Source: Hermetia illucens (Eukaryota > Arthropoda > Insecta > Diptera > Stratiomyidae). From it: a stretch of 64,000 nt of DNA. Within the stretch, counting starts at the first letter, position 1, and the number at the start of each line of letters is the position of its first letter. This document shows positions 1 to 10,260 of the stretch, in pieces. The notes under the pieces are model-generated. The model saw nothing but the letters and a program-made list of their open reading frames with translations. It searched no databases and was not told the DNA's origin. The stretch lies in assembly GCF_905115235.1 (NCBI RefSeq), contig NC_051852.1:134402027-134466026 (forward strand), read 5' to 3'. A program made the position numbers and the translations under genes.

Positions 1-945
1 GCATGTCAGACTACTCACTAGTGTGATATTGATATTTAGTTGCAGTAAATTTACACGGTAAAGTCGACTTTGAGCACTCCCCGTTTTTCTAACAAATCTC
101 AAAACTAAGACCGGCTTCGCAAAGTACTAGTGGAGGGCTTTCATTTTAGACCCAACTGACTATATTCGGTGAAAAATTTGTACACCCCTCTTTTACATGT
201 CTGGGGACCCCCTAAATCCCAACGTAGAAGGATATCGCTCAGTGCATGTCTGGGCGTTCACAGTTCCCACCTTCTCGCCAAATTACGTGTCAATCGGTAT
301 AACCGTTTCTGAGAAAAGTGTGTTTTGCAAACAAAACCTTAAAAATGAAATAGCCCATATCAGTAAAGGAGGTGGATCCTTGCTGAGCTCTCCAGGTAAC
401 GGATCCTATGAAAGATCGAGCTGCAAAACTGTGTAGAATATCGATCGCAGCATGAACGTGATACTAAACCCCGGGGAAATTGCGGGTGTAGCTTAGTCGA
501 TGTGGTAGGGCGACCTCGGTCACGCTGATAATTGAGCAAGGGTTCTTGAGGCAACGATGGCAGTGAACATAAGCAGACTAGCCTACAACATAACCCTAAT
601 AGTCCGTGTCAGTACACTTACCTAACGATCCGTGTCTGAACACTTAACATTTTTACGCTCACCGATAAAACGGAAAAACTTGCAAGAATTCTCCGAAGAA
701 GTTGCATTGATGCTTTATGACATAAAAAGTAAACACGATAAAAACGACTGTAAATTCTGTTTCGATAGCCCACAATTTCAATACGATGTCCGCATTTCAA
801 TCTCTGAAATGCAACGCTGTTACAGAAGCCAAGCGAAGTTATGAACGACAGATGAAAGTCATTATTCTTTCAGCTGACCGCACGATCTATTCCTTTACCG
901 TCAAAGATAGATCGGCCTGATGCTGAAAAATATGGTTTTTGGCAA
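1..945. other. unassigned, probably repeat-derived left edge
   Basis: No coding region or known element could be recognised here. A short plus-strand open frame at 632-844 matches no family I know. Bases around 485-545 look faintly like the 5' half of a tRNA (a GTAGCTTAGTCG block), but no matching B box follows. If the next Rad50 exons are not in the window, this stretch lies inside or beyond a very long Rad50 intron. Confidence 0.3.
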
Positions 946-1030
946 TGATATAGACAGCAGTAGGCACGATGTTGGCTTTGCGTGGAGGGATTGCCAAAAG
1001 CCAACATCGTGCCTACTGCCGTCTATATCA
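946..1030. repeat. near-perfect inverted repeat (34-bp arms, short loop)
   Basis: The arms are 946-979 and 997-1030. They are reverse complements over 34 bp with one mismatch, separated by a 17-bp loop. Transcribed DNA here would fold into a long hairpin. The ends do not match the mariner inverted repeats further right, and no target duplication is obvious. It could be the core of a foldback element, a small MITE remnant, or a hairpin precursor; the sequence does not decide between these. Confidence 0.75.
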
Positions 1031-1269
1031 ACATTACTGGTCATGACGGCCAAATGGCAAATTGTAGTTGGTGCGATTACTGTTAATCAACCATTGAAGG
1101 CAATTCGGCAGAAAGTTTAAATTACCATGCGACTGAATGATTAGCCAATACCATACCATACCCATACATGTGCATTCGTCAAATTGTTGAAATTACCAAC
1201 CAAGCCTGGTTTGTCAAAAGCTGTGGTACGACTGATGCGATTTAGTCGTTTCTCTCAACATGCAGAACT

Positions 1270-1354
1270 AGCGTATCATTACCCGCTCTATAGATCTTTG
1301 GTTTGGTCCGTTCACAAGCGGGGTCGGCTCGTCATGATCGATTTGGTCATTTTA
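1270..1354 (-). mobile_element. LINE-B (RTE-like) 3' fragment, left part
   Basis: Read on the minus strand, this stretch weakly resembles the C-terminal end of the RTE-like LINE seen more clearly at 22026-22715 (the region around the DTL motif). It abuts the left end of the mariner element, and the right flank of that mariner (2613-2680) carries the better preserved RTE motif. The match is weak and the left boundary is only a guess. Confidence 0.4.
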
Positions 1355-2610
1355 TTAGGTTGGGGAAAAAGTAATGTCGTATTTTGCCAATAGATGACGA
1401 AACTTAAACATATCTTGTGTTGTACTTATCGCATCGAGTCATACTATACGGCGATTAGAAGACGACAATCTGGGCTACAAGTGTCTCTTTGACAGTTTTA
1501 TGATGGTACGTTTCAGCTCAAGTTATAGCGCGTCAAAGATGGAATCCACCAAGTAAGAAATTCATCATATTTTACATTTTTACTACCTGAGCGGTAAAAA
1601 TGCAACGAAGGCGGCCAAAAAAAAATTTATGAAGTTTATGGGTCCAATATTGTAGCGATTCGCACAGCATAGCGTTGGTTCGATCGATTTCGTTCTGGTG
1701 TAGTGGATGTCGAAGATAAACCTCGTACTGGTAGGCCAATCGTCGTAGAAACCGATAAAATCGTCGAAATCATCCAAGTAGACCGGCATGTGAGCATTCG
1801 CTCGATTGGCCGGGAACTTGGTAAGGACCATAAAACCGTTTGGACCCATTTACAGAAGATTGGATTTCAAAAAAGCTGGATGTTTGGGTGCCATACGAGT
1901 TGACGCAAAAAAATCTCTTGGGCCGAATCAACGCCTGCGATGCACTGCTGAAACGGAACGAATTCGACCCATCTTTGAAGGATCACGTACGAAAATCTCA
2001 AGCGAAAAATATCGTGGTCGAAGCACGGCGAGCCGACCATCGCCAAGCCTGGATTGACGGCCAGGGAAGGTTTTGCTGTGTATTTGGTGGGATTGGAAAG
2101 GAATCATCCACTATGAGCTGCTCAGCTATGGCCAGACCCTCAACTCGGTCCCCTACTGTGAGCAACTCGACCGTTTGAAGCAGGCGATTGACCAGAAGCG
2201 GCCAGGATTGGTCAATAGGAATGGTGTTCTGTTCCACCAGCACAACGCTCGGCCTCACACATCTTTGATGACCCGTCAGAGCTACGGGAGCTCGGATGGG
2301 ATGTCCTATCGCACCCACCGTATAGTCCGGACCTGGTACCCAGTGATTACCATCTCTTCCGATCCATGCAAAACGCTCTTTGTGCTACTAAGTTCGCCTC
2401 AAAAGAGGCTTGCGAAAACTGGCTGTCGGAGTTTTTTGCAAATAAGGAGGGGGGGTTTTATAAAAGGGAGATAATGGAGTTGCCTTCTAAATGGCAACCC
2501 GTTTGCGAACAAAACGGCGCATATTTGACTTAAATCGGATAATTCTAAGTATGTTAAATAAAGCGTTAAATTTCGATCACAAATGCGACATTACTTTTTT
2601 CCCAACCTAA
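1355..2610 (+). mobile_element. mariner element, near full length, with terminal inverted repeats
   Basis: The left end (TTAGGTTGGGGAAAAAGTAA, from 1355) and the right end (ending CCCAACCTAA at 2610) are inverted repeats of about 28 bp with few differences. TA dinucleotides flank both ends (1353-1354 and 2611-2612), as expected for mariner target duplication. The length of about 1.26 kb is typical for a whole mariner. It interrupts an RTE-like LINE fragment on the minus strand, so it is younger than that LINE. The transposase inside is broken (separate entry), so the copy is non-autonomous today. Confidence 0.93.
1620..2475 (+). pseudogene. mariner transposase pseudogene
   Basis: Pieces in different frames match mariner transposase in order: a helix-turn-helix part with SIRSIGRELGKDHKTVWTHL (about 1790-1850), the LDVWVPYEL linker (about 1870-1905), the NACDALLKRNE stretch, CVWWDWKGIIHYEL (about 2075-2120), a FHQHNARPHTS block carrying the second catalytic-region motif (about 2230-2265), and PPYSPDLVPSDYHL (about 2320-2355). 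The segment that should hold the first catalytic aspartate (GDEKW in relatives) appears deleted near 1975-1985, and several frame changes are present. The HQDNA motif reads HQHNA. No active transposase can be made from this copy. Confidence 0.88.
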
Positions 2611-2612
2611 TA

Positions 2613-2680
2613 TTTTATCGTCGATGTTCTGAGCAATCTTGGTAAGTGAATACTCATTAACGCGAATTACATGGCCATAC
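2613..2680 (-). mobile_element. LINE-B (RTE-like) fragment between mariner and LINE-C
   Basis: The minus strand encodes PWYGHVIRVNEYSLTKIAQ, matching the RWYGHVIRANENSL motif near the C terminus of the RTE-like LINE that also occurs at 22026-22715. The fragment is cut on its left by the mariner and on its right by LINE-C, so it is one piece of an older RTE copy whose upstream part lies at 5041-5300. Confidence 0.75.
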
Positions 2681-5040
2681 CATGGAAGACTTTTCGGCAA
2701 GTGACCACCAATACATTGCTTTCGAAGTGGTGGACACAAACTCTCGATGTGCGCCACCCCAGCGATCTTTCTGTGTATGGAACGTCGCGAAAGTGAACAC
2801 CGGGAAGTTTGTCGAAACTTTGGGAACAGGTGGGGCCACGCTGAAGGGTACTCCTGGGGGCGGTGGTGCCGCTGCTGACACTGTCGTAAATTCAGTTATG
2901 AACCTGATAACGACGGTCTGCGGAGCCTCCATGCCCAGGAAAACATCGAGGCGCGGCAAACCTTCCATGTATTGGTGGACAGTGGAAATCGCAGAGCTCC
3001 GGAAGGAGTGTCACAGGCTCCGCCGCTTAACACAACGTCTAGGCGACCGGGAGGAGGCATGTACCATAATGATGGAGTACAAATCAGCCAAAAGGAGACT
3101 CCGCAGCGCAATAAACAAGAGCAAAGCTCGCTGCTGGCAAGATCTGATCGACGAGGTGAATGGGGATCCGTGGGGACTCGTTTACAAACTTGTAACCCGA
3201 AAAATCGGGGCTCTGCGGAAACCCTGTTCACTTAAAGCCGAGCAGATGGACCGCAATGTGAGGGCACTCTTCCCTGCACACCCCGTATGGGATGGTGACG
3301 TCGGCGCGGAGAGCGCAGAGGACTGTCCACTTTTCTCTGTAAAAGAATTGGAACAGGCAGTCCTCTCTATGAAAAATAAGAAGGCGCCAGGACCCGATGG
3401 TATTCCAGCAGAGGTGTACAAACTGGTATTCCAACACCGGCCAGACCTACTGCTCGGCGCATTCAACGCTTGCCTGAAAGAGAGCATTTTCCCTGCTCGT
3501 TGGAAAGTTGCGAGGTTTGCGCTGATCCCTAAAGGGAAAGGCGATCCCGAACTGCCGTCTTCATACCGCCCACTATGTATGCTTGATACTGCTGGGAAAT
3601 TGTTCGAAAAGCTCATCAGAAATAGACTCGCTAAAGCGATACGCGCTGCCGGAGATTTATCTCCCCGGCAGTTTGGATTTAGGGCAGGGAGATCGACAAT
3701 TGATGCTGTCATGCAGGTCGTGGACGCCGTTCGTCGAGCAGAGGCACATAGCCGCCGAACTCGACGGGTGGTGCTCCTCGTAACGCTTGACGTCAGAAAC
3801 GCCTTCAATTCCGTAAGATGGAAAGACATTCTAGGCACACTAGACAATACCTTCAACGTGCCGAACTATCTCTTACGAATTTTGAGGGACTATCTGAGGA
3901 ACCGCTCCCTGCTCTATGAAACATTAGAGGATCATTCCTAGGGCCGGATCTCTGGAACGCTACCTATGACAGTCTGCTTAAACTCGACATGCCAGAAGAG
4001 TCGCGCCTGGTCGGCTACGCAGATGATGTCGCAGCGCTTGTTGCTGGACGCACTGTCGGAAAGGCGCAAAGCAGACTCGGCATATTGATGCGACGGGTAA
4101 GCGGATGGATGACTACTCATGGTTTCAACCTTGCACTGGAAAAAACCGAAGTAGTCATCCTGACTAAGAAGAGAATTCCGACCCTGCGTCCCATATCGTT
4201 CGGCGAGTAGATAATCGAGTCAAAATCAGCGGTAAAGTACCTCGGGTTGGCTCTTGACTCAAAGATGAGCTTTTCTGAGCAAATCCAAGCAGCAGCAAAC
4301 AAGGCTGCGGCTGGAGTTTCGGCGTTAAGTAGGCTAATGGCAAACATTGGGGGTCCTACCTGCCCTGCCCTGCTCTACGGTGCAGAGGTATGGGCTGGCG
4401 CTCTTAACAAGGAGGTATATCGTAGACGCCTCGCGCAAGTACAGAGACGGGGAGCTTTACGGGTGGCGTCTGCGAACCGCACAGTCTCTGAATCGGCCGT
4501 GATGGTGATCGCGGGAGTTATCCCCGTTGCCCTTCTTGCTAGGGAGCGTGAGGCCATATACAAGCGCAAGGGAGATGAGCCAAGGGAGGTGGTTGCTCGC
4601 GAAGAACGGCAACACACTCTAGACCAGTGGCAGTTCTCTTGGCAAAATGAAACTAGAGGCAGATGGACTGCGCGGCTTATCGGCAACTTAGGTGCTGAAT
4701 CGGAAGCATGGTGAGACTATTTCCTTACCCAATTTTTAAGTGGGCATGGAAATTTTCAGTCTTACCTGCACAAGATTGGAAAGGCGCGTTCTCCGCATTG
4801 TGTGTTTTGCAATGGAGTTGTGGACGATGCCCACCACACTTTTTTTTCTTGTGGAAGGTGGGATGGAGTTCGTCAGCAGCTCTATTTAAACACAGGGGAT
4901 CTCTCTCCAGACAACATTGTGGAAGAGATGCTGAGGACTGCTGACAGCTGGAACTGTGTTGCCCATTACGTTCGGGCCTTTCTTGTTGCTAAGAAGATAG
5001 AACTCGACCGGTGGAGGAGCCGAATGGCAAAAAAAAAAAA
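2681..5040 (+). mobile_element. LINE-C: R1-like non-LTR retrotransposon, 5' truncated, with poly(A) tail
   Basis: The open frame begins in the end of the endonuclease domain (DFSASDHQYIAFEV, from 2688). Reverse transcriptase follows: KAPGPDGIPAEVYK (about 3390), LIPKGKGDPELPSSYRPLCM (about 3525), a QFGFRAGRSTIDAV block (about 3670), a LDVRNAFNSVRW block (about 3790), and YADDVAAL (about 4016), where the YADD active-site box is kept. After it come a thumb-like region and a CCHC zinc-finger region (CVFCNGVVDDAHHTFFSC, about 4800-4855). The frame shifts near 3940 and 4710, and a stop lies at 4208-4210. A run of twelve A (5029-5040) ends the copy directly after coding sequence. It is inserted in an older minus-strand LINE-B. 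Confidence 0.88.
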
Positions 5041-5300
5041 TACTCCATTACCGCAAGATGCTGTTCATTGTCTTTTATAGTCGGTCAACATTCAGAACTA
5101 TGGAGAGCGGCAGACCGACGACATTGCGGTAAATTTTAGATTTGAGGCGTTCGTTGATACGTCGATCACAAAGAACACCAGTTGTGGAACGCCACTTCCG
5201 CGTTAATGCGTGAAACAATTTCATTACGCAGTTCTCCACTGGCAGATAGCATTGATACGAGATATTTAATTTGCTCAGTTCTGGGCAGGTTACTGTAGCT
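5041..5300 (-). mobile_element. LINE-B (RTE-like) reverse-transcriptase C-terminal fragment
   Basis: The minus strand matches the RTE copy at 22026-22715: blocks corresponding to YLGSxLSAxGELRYEI, TTGVLCDRRINERLKSK, and TIKDNExxLAVME are readable in changing frames. The last block ends exactly where the poly(A) of LINE-C begins, and the same element resumes at 2680 on the other side of LINE-C. This gives the order of events: LINE-B first, then LINE-C. Confidence 0.82.
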
Positions 5301-5302
5301 AA

Positions 5303-5375
5303 CAGCGCAATTTAAATATCTCGAGTCAACGCTATTAGCCAATGGAAGCCTGGAGTATGCTCCTCACAAAGGGAA
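5303..5375 (+). mobile_element. LINE-B fragment in opposite orientation
   Basis: The plus strand encodes FKYLESTLLANGSLEY, the same YLGSxLSAxGEL block that is found on the minus strand just to the left at about 5230-5290. The two pieces are head to head, about 30 bp apart. This could come from a second insertion, an inversion, or twin priming. Confidence 0.6.
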
Positions 5376-6199
5376 ACACAAAACCTTTTATACCTGAAGC
5401 GTCAAGTTTCTGGTTTCCCGACTTGTATATTGAAAAGATTACGACAGAATGGTCTGGAGATATCTCATAGATTGTGTGTGCCATTGTACATTGACGTGGT
5501 CTTCCTTTTGAAACTCCTCCTCGATTAGATCTGGAGTTTTGTCAATGTCAATCGGTTGCCATACACAATTTCTCACTTTAGCTGATCCTAGCCGAAGCAA
5601 TGAATTTGTTTGGCAACTACCGTTTCCGTGTTATTTTTTCCCTTGGAGGCAATAGATGACAATATAGTAAGCTCTCTTCATCACATGACAAGCTTCCAGT
5701 TCATCGCGAATATTAAACAGTCAATCCGGTAACCTGTATAACTGAAAACTCCAAACAGATATCGGCAAACCAGGCAGCACAATCAGTTAAATCCTGGCCG
5801 TGAAAAGCGAGGCAAAATTCACATGATTGACAGAACGTCCACTTTCTCAACAGCCTACCCGGCGACTATCGGTCTGGAGCCTCATCCCACTCACGTATCT
5901 GCTTATCGTTCTTCTATGGATCGGCCGAAAAAATAGCAATTCCCTGCTAACTATGCAATGCAATGGAATCCATGACTCCAGAGAGGCCAACAAGTGGTAG
6001 ATAATATCTAGGAACAATGAATAAATCCCTTGATATCCTTTCAGTATTATATTACGCTCCCGAGTAGTTCTACTGAAAAGTTATGGAAATAATGAAAATT
6101 TTGCAGCAATAAAACAATCTACGCATCAGCAAAGAGTGCTAATAATTTAAACATCCTGGAACCTTATAATCAAATTACTATTCACTAATTTCAACTCAC
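5376..6199 (-). other. Rad50 intron sequence, no exon recognised
   Basis: This lies downstream of the Rad50 exon 2 donor on the minus strand. I looked for the next Rad50 exon (the part following the FVHDPK region) and saw none. A GCAATGCAATGGAATCCATGA-like block at about 5955-5975 recurs in altered form near 7950 and 10930, which suggests a dispersed repeat. Confidence 0.4.
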
Positions 6200-6533
6200 C
6201 ATAAGTTTAACTTGTCCCAAACATTCCGTTGCATTGAAAATCTTGGGATCATGGACAAAGCTTTTCCCCTTCTCACTTCCTGGTGGCGTATCACCCGTAA
6301 GTGCGTATTTAAGACATTCAATAATTGTCGTTTTCCCGCATCCGTTCTCTCCAAGTATCAGAGTAAGAGGAGAGGTAAAAGTTATGATCTAGAAAGAATG
6401 CAATTAAAATGCAGCCATATCAATTTGTGGTGAAATTCACACATCGGAAAGCAAGAACTCGTACCTGTTCATCTTCAGCTTTCGCACCGAAACTTCGAAT
6501 GCCGCGGATTGACAATTTCTCAATTGTCGACAT
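6200..6533 (-). CDS. Rad50: Rad50, first two coding exons (rest outside the window)
   Basis: Exon 1 is 6465-6533 (23 codons, [20 protein letters not shown] at the start) and exon 2 is 6200-6388 (63 codons), joined in phase 0 by a 76-bp intron with GT and AG ends; exon 2 ends at a GTGAGT donor. The protein starts as in other Rad50 proteins (human MSRIEKMSILGVRSFG). It carries the Walker A loop GENGCGKT at residues 36-43, the same residue numbers as in human Rad50, then [18 protein letters not shown] and SFVHDPK. Rad50 is the SMC-like ATPase of the Mre11-Rad50-Nbs1 complex, which acts at double-strand breaks and telomeres in the nucleus. The remaining about 1,200 residues (coiled coils, zinc hook, Walker B) are not seen between 1 and 6199, so the next intron is at least 6.2 kb and full of transposons, or the gene is rearranged. 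Confidence 0.95.
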
Positions 6534-8399
6534 ATTAGCTTTGCATTCACTGTAATACGCAATAGGACAGGTTTATCAAAATCACAAATCCTCCGAGCAT
6601 TAAAAACTTTCCGCGGTAAAATTGCTAACCTTAGTCAACAATCAGACTTTTTGTTATGTTTTTAGTTGTCCCACGATGTTCCGGTAAGCTACAGCAGAGG
6701 GAGTTAAGTTCGCTGGTCCGGCTTACGGCGACCATACGTAAAGACGAAAAATAGCTAAGCCTTTGACTTATGTATGCAACCACCTATCAATCCGTAACGA
6801 AAAACGAAAGACTGCACGGGAGGCACGACTTTCACTACTTGCAAGACGAAGTTTGAAAACAAATCACAATTCCCTTTACTTTCTTCTTCTTTATCAAATT
6901 CACAGGAAATGTCTGTCACATTCATCAGCTCCTGAAACTAATTGGAGATTAGCGGTTATTAACAGCTATAGAAGTGGATAGAATTGTTGACGCTCGCTGT
7001 TTTACCAATAGCACATGGCTTGAGCTATACTATCAATTATTAGACAGAGGACATATGCAACTAAATCTATAGTTTATGCTGTTAAAGAACTTTGAATCAA
7101 AACGGAATTATACGTCCATTTCTGTCCCAAATTCAGTGAACGCAATGGAACATTTTGATAACAGCTATCCCTTGATAAAATTTCTAATCCTAACAAAATC
7201 TTCACGTACAATATCTAATAGGAAGACTCTTTAGTTCTGTGTTCCATTTGCTCTGAAAGGTCTTCCTCTGTATAGTGAGAATTTAACAAGTTATTAATTT
7301 TGCCTTAACTCATATCGTCAAATCCTTAACTTTCAATTTAATGCATCTGCTGTTCGGTTTCCTCTTCATCTTCCATTGAATGGACCAGAAATTTCTCCAA
7401 TACCCATTTGTTGAACTTATCTAAATTTCCAAACAAATGGCAATTATGCAATGAGCAAAATTTTCATTTCTCTAACAAGTGTTTCCACCGTGTCATCGGT
7501 GTGTTCTGACTGGACAGAAACTCGAACGAAGAGTAGTAAGATACACTTTAAGAGAGGATTACATCACACTTTAAGAGAGGATTGCATCCTGGTGGTTTAA
7601 CGTGTCTTCCTACGGACTGATTCTGTGACCCGCTACAACGGTACCAGTCTATACTGAGTGCATGGCTCAGCATTCAAGACATATCTAAATATCTACTAAA
7701 CTAATCAGTACAGCACCCAAGTTTTAAGCGCACCTCCGTGCTTCAGCCCCGCAGGGCAGACTCTGTTTTGATCGCCTACTACATCACGACCATCATGTGA
7801 ATTCGTTTTCCGGTGCCACCACGTGGAGGTCCTCCCCGGCCACTTGGTTTTGATTTGAACGACAAGGTAGTTGCCCCGTTTGCCTCTTCGCCACCTTAGA
7901 GCACCACTTTAAGAGAAGGTGACAACTCCATTGTTGGCTATGCCATGCAATGAAATCCACTATCCCAGACCGAACGACGATTGGCTCACCTTAGTAACAC
8001 ATGAGGCAGTGTAGACTTCCCGGAAAGATTTGGAAAAAAGGTGAAGCACAAGCAAAATAATATTTGTATCTAGGTAAGGCTCTGGTTATAGCCTTTCAGA
8101 AAAATAATTTGGAAATTTTTCAACATGTTCTAAAAGCTAAATTTAATCAATCCTATCAGATCCTGAAATTATCCACGTCATCAACGCACTTAAGCCCTTT
8201 GTAACTCCTGTAATTTCTACTTCCAGAGCGGACTCTCACTGGGTGTGATAGTGGAAGAGTATTTGCATGCCCTCTACGAATGTTGTTTCAGAAGTACCCG
8301 ACCTAACAAAGAAAACACAAAGATTTCGGAAAAAATGTATTTATTTTTCAACATAATCTTCTTTTAGGTCTATATACTTAAGTAAGATATTGATTTGCA
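6534..8399. other. upstream of Rad50; promoter region then unassigned DNA
   Basis: The first few hundred bases right of the Rad50 start codon should hold its 5' UTR and promoter, but no TATA box or known core motif stands out. A 20-bp unit ACTTTAAGAGAGGATTRCAT is repeated in tandem at about 7546-7587. The 7690-7910 part is more GC-rich than its surroundings and resembles the non-coding end of a retroelement, but I could not name it. No coding sequence is supported. Confidence 0.35.
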
Positions 8400-9048
8400 A
8401 GATATTTTCCTTTATTGGTTTATAATTTTGTGAAATAGATACAAATACAGTATTTCGGGGCCTCACTGTCCTCTTCCTCAGTGTTTTATCTTCTGAAATT
8501 TAATGATTTTAAGTTTTTTAAAGCTATTACTGCAATTATCCTAACATAATTATTTAGTTATGTTTTTTTCTAGTTTTTCCCTAAAAGTTCAACCATTATA
8601 AAAAATTGTTGACAATGCCGGTGTTTGGTCTTTTTTTTGGGAGGGAATTTTCAAAATTTGTAGGCTTTCGTACGGGTCTAGTGTCCTTGCGTCGTTTATT
8701 TCCTTCAATATATCGTCGTTTTCCATTGACAAATTGTGTTCTGGTTTTTACATGTTTAGCAAGCGCGGACTTTATATGTGGATTGCCGTTTTTTCTTGCG
8801 AATTCGGCCTCTTTTATGTGTTCCAACACCCGGACGAAGAGTAGTTGTTTGGACTGCCCTATATAAATCATGTCGCAGTCTGAGCAGGAAATCTTATATG
8901 TGCCGCTCTTTTCGGTACACGCTTTTTTATCTTTAACAGATTCTATCCGAGTTCTCAATAAGTATCGTCTACTAGTTGAGGTAAAACGGAACCTATTGTC
9001 TTGGTTTTGTGTTTGGCTCCTGAAGGAATGACTTGGCGTATGTTCTTC
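8400..9048 (-). mobile_element. Penelope-like element, 3' end with GIY-YIG endonuclease
   Basis: The minus strand encodes a GIY-YIG-type endonuclease domain: SGTYKISCSDCDMIYIGQSK followed by a VLEHIKEAEFARKN helix and a KSALAKHVKT block, which is the arrangement in the C-terminal domain of Penelope-like retroelements. Downstream on the same strand (8590-8400) is a non-coding tail with a GAGGAAGAGGACAGTGAGG stretch and CCCCGAAATAC, like the terminal repeats of these elements. The reverse transcriptase part is missing: the left coding edge joins a mariner fragment at about 9050. It is a 5'-truncated fossil. Confidence 0.85.
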
Positions 9049-9445
9049 ACTCAAACGTTTCAATAAGTTTGCATAATACTTGCCGTTGATGGTTGTTCCC
9101 TTTTCAAGATAGTCAATGAAAACCGTCCCACGCGCATCCCAAAACGATGCTATGATCTTGCTTGCAGATGAAACGGTCTCCGCCTTCTTCTTTGGAGCTC
9201 GTTCTCTCTTTTGAGTTCATTGTTTTATTTTTTTGTCTCGGGTGTGGAATAGTGGTCCCATGTCTTATCCATGGTTATGAAATGGCGCAAAAAATTTCGT
9301 TTGTTGTTGTGAAACTTCGCTAAACAATCAACTGAAACAACTTAAGGACACAGTTTTTGCTCGAGTCTGAGCAACTGCGGCACCCATCTTGCATAGAGCT
9401 TTCTCATGTCTAAATTTTCAGATAATTTGGGAGGCCCGGAACTTT
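9049..9445 (-). mobile_element. mariner transposase fragment (second mariner family)
   Basis: On the minus strand, fragments match mariner transposase in order: LDMRKLYARWVPQLL (about 9370-9420), FLRHFITMDKTWDHYSTPET (about 9240-9300, with the first catalytic aspartate region reading TMDKTW instead of TMDETW), APKKKAETVSSASK-like and FWDARGTVFIDYLEKGTTIN-like blocks, and GKYYANLLKRL at about 9055-9090. The frame changes several times. The final LLKRLSEE runs straight into the Penelope-like reading frame. No terminal repeats were recognised. Confidence 0.82.
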
Positions 9446-9599
9446 TTGTAATGTTTACTATATCTGCTAGCTTATTCAATTTCTTCAATTCTCCCTGAAG
9501 GTTCTGCACCATTTGTAGACTCGTCACTCGGTCGACCACTGCGATGTTCGTCTTGGTAGCCCGTACGGTTCAAACTATGTTATTCATTGCTTTACTGTT

Positions 9600-10260
9600 G
9601 TAAACGAAGGAACAGACGCATCTAGAATAGAATCCAGTTCACTTCAAATTATGGTTGGGACATGCGATTTAAACCAGCAACTGATTACGTGGTACACTGA
9701 CAGATCCCTCACAGCAGAGGGAGCGGGTGCCGGTATCATTGGTCCAAGGAAAATGTACTTTGAGCTAATGGGCAGATACACTAGCATATTCCAGGCGGAT
9801 ATATACGCCATAGACAAATGTGCCTCCTTTAATCTCCAAAGGAACTACAGGGAACATAATATAGCTATTCTCACCGATAGCCAAGCCGCGATCAAGGCAC
9901 TTAGGTCCAACCAGGTGAACTCTAAACTGGTGTGGGAATGCCTTGAGAGACTGAATACACTCGGCTCGTCCTGCAAGGTCTGGATATTTTGGGTTCCAGG
10001 CCATGCTGGGTTGGAAGGCAATGAGGCAACGGACGAACTAGCCAAGAAGGGAGCAGGGACGCCTTTACACGGACTTCCCTTCTGTGGAATCGGAAACGGT
10101 TTTATAGCTATGACTCTAAGAAATGAAGAGGAACGGTTGAGGGAATTATACTGAGCGGGCCTACCAGGGATGGAGCAGTCCAGGGTGCTTATTGGGGGAT
10201 ACGAACCCATGCGCACAAAGTATTGCTTAAACCTCACCAAAAAGAACCTCTGACCAATTT
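9600..10260 (+). mobile_element. LINE-D: R1/LOA-type LINE fragment with RNase H domain
   Basis: An open frame of about 167 codons (from 9651) is an RNase H domain: WYTDRSLTAEGAGAGI (first catalytic Asp of the TDGS box; the usual G is R), FQADIYAIDKCASF (usually AEIYAI; the catalytic Glu is D), ILTDSQAAIKAL (Asp present) and WVPGHAGLEGNEATDELAKK (final acidic residue present). Upstream codons reach back to about 9600 and downstream codons such as GMEQSRVLIGGYE continue to about 10210. A related copy lies at 50305-50757. The changed catalytic residues suggest a dead copy. Confidence 0.88.

Noticed and set aside
480-560. Possible tRNA gene (GTAGCTTAGTCG block).
   Set aside because: No B box at the right distance and no cloverleaf could be drawn.
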